Below are positions 62,600 through 64,000 of a stretch of DNA of 64,000 nt, one piece after another. A program made the position numbers and the translations under genes. The DNA comes from Anthopleura xanthogrammica. Taxonomy: Eukaryota; Cnidaria; Anthozoa; Actiniaria; Actiniidae. Every line of letters begins with the position of its first letter. The stretch's first letter is position 1. Location: contig OZ025218.1 in the NCBI GenBank assembly GCA_964019055.1, positions 7,967,454-8,031,453 on the forward strand, in the 5' to 3' direction. The notes under the pieces were generated by a model. That model saw only the letters and a list, made by a program, of their open reading frames with translations. It searched no databases and was not told the DNA's origin.

Positions 62600-64000
62600 A
62601 TCTTACAATATAATTGAAAAACCTTGGCAAGCGCTACCTTTACTAAACGTCTAAATCTAAGATTATTTGAACTTTAGACGCGTCGTCCACACGACAACAC
62701 GTTGAAATGGCGTACGTTTTAAAACTTATCCACTTTGGTGAGTTTTTTCGAATGTTGCCATGCGACGGTTGGGACTGAATTTTTGGAAAGGGGATGGGGA
62801 CAATCATTTATCACTAAGGCCAATAAAAGACGATTTCATTCTTCTTTGAAACAAATGTAGAGTAGAAATATCCAATGAACTGATATGATCAATTGAATCA
62901 TATTCAGTATTATATACTTTAATTGACGTATTTTCGTAAAGCACTAGTAGAGTGTCTATTATTTATATTTAGCATAATTTTACACTTGAATATAAAGTTT
63001 CCCGCGCAATGATTGTTCAAGTGTCCAGTGATTATGAGACGATATTCACTGCTTGAGCGGTGATCATGAGGTTTGCCAAAGTTTGCCAAAGCAGAAGTTA
63101 TACTAAAAAGTTTGTTTTTTTTTCCTCTGATATTCATGTCTACACTATGCTAAAACAATTATTCACCTCAGGCTCAGTGAATGGTCCTATCATTCAAACA
63201 GAACACAATAGACATAAATATAGCAATATGAGAACAGGTAATTTCTTGTTGGTTCGAATAAAATGGAGTCGTGCTGTGTGTTTTAATATAGGGACCTTAA
63301 AATCTAGGACGGGGACGTGAGATCCGAGGTTTCAGCACTGTAATTTAATGACAGAAGAAGATCTGAAAATAGTGTTATTTCTTGATCTCAAGACGTGAAT
63401 GACGTGCAATTGCTGAATGTCGCATTTTGACGAGAACGATATCGTCTTTCCTCGTTCAGACACTGCAGCTGATGTTACGTATACCGTTCTAGATTTCGAG
63501 TGGCTTAAGGTCTCTAATAAAGAAATGTAAACCCGGATGAATTAATTTCTAAAATATCAATTTGGCGAATATTATCAAAAAATATTATCAATTTGATGAA
63601 CCTGTGTTAGAAGTGATCCAGCAAATAACTTATTATCATTATTGTAACTTTCTTTTTTTCAAGACTTAAGCTAAGCCTTGTATTTTTTTTTATTGCAGGT
63701 ATTGTATTTTATCTAGTTTTATTTTTCATTGATTTCCGCCGGCTGTATGCTGATGGAATCTTAAAGAATGATGTGGATAATTCAAATCTTTAACATATTT
63801 TTGGTTTCCTTTTAATTTTTTTCTTTTTGAAATGACATTTCATGATCTGAAGCAACAAAAATAACAAAAAAAAGAAAAAGCCCCCTAGATTGATGAGAAG
63901 TATACTGTTTTTAATAGTATACACCTACTTGCAAGAACGTTGTCATACAACATTTGAGCATTTGTAGTTTAGTGGATTAGGAATAAATTCAAAGTACAAA
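62600..64000. other. right end of window, nothing recognised
   Basis: AT-rich. Short frames occur, but none has a recognisable domain or splice partner. T-runs precede an AG at about 63697-63698, but I could not link an exon. Confidence 0.4.

Overview
This window is nuclear DNA from an animal, most likely an anthozoan cnidarian and probably a stony coral. The genes are split by GT-AG introns, the sequence is AT-rich, and short foldback (MITE-like) elements and tRNA-derived SINEs are dense. Among the encoded proteins are a galaxin-like di-cysteine protein, a PAN/EGF/fibrinogen-like secreted protein and a small secreted protein of a type I know only from cnidarian gene sets. The species cannot be named from the sequence alone.

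Eight genes are supported. Seven are complete models whose exon phases join without error: a divergent T-box transcription factor (+, 5914-10539, 5 exons, 448 aa); the mitochondrial half-transporter ABCB8 (+, 11833-20391, 13 coding exons, 706 aa); a galaxin-like secreted protein (-, 22917-27939, 5 exons, 244 aa); a PAN/EGF/fibrinogen-like secreted protein (-, 34486-35724, 2 exons, 386 aa); the Fic-domain AMPylase FICD (-, 40448-43029, 2 exons, 451 aa); the P4-flippase subunit CDC50A/TMEM30A (-, 50269-56846, 7 exons, 374 aa); and MITD1 (+, 57404-58661, 2 exons, 236 aa), head-to-head with TMEM30A. A secreted cnidarian-type protein follows (-, 59819-62171, 3 exons, 190 aa), whose first splice junction is less certain. 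The first 294 bases hold the 3' end of an unidentified gene.

The space between and inside genes is mostly repeats. The largest block is a satellite of about 118-119 bp monomers (about 29.3-33.95 kb, roughly 38 copies, with decayed copies back to about 28.82 kb). It shows 3-mer and 4-mer higher-order repeats. Others are a 135-bp minisatellite (36.66-37.6 kb), an 800-bp GAT microsatellite inside the galaxin intron, tandem duplications at 43.1-45.3 kb, and at least ten families of foldback elements. One C/G-capped family has two copies with exact 8-bp target-site duplications; one of those copies interrupts a SINE.

The genes do not form one pathway. They are housekeeping genes (mitochondrial ABC transport, ER AMPylation, lipid flipping, ESCRT/abscission) beside a developmental regulator and three secreted, possibly matrix-related proteins. 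The galaxin-like gene, the satellite and the mobile foldback families are the most interesting parts.
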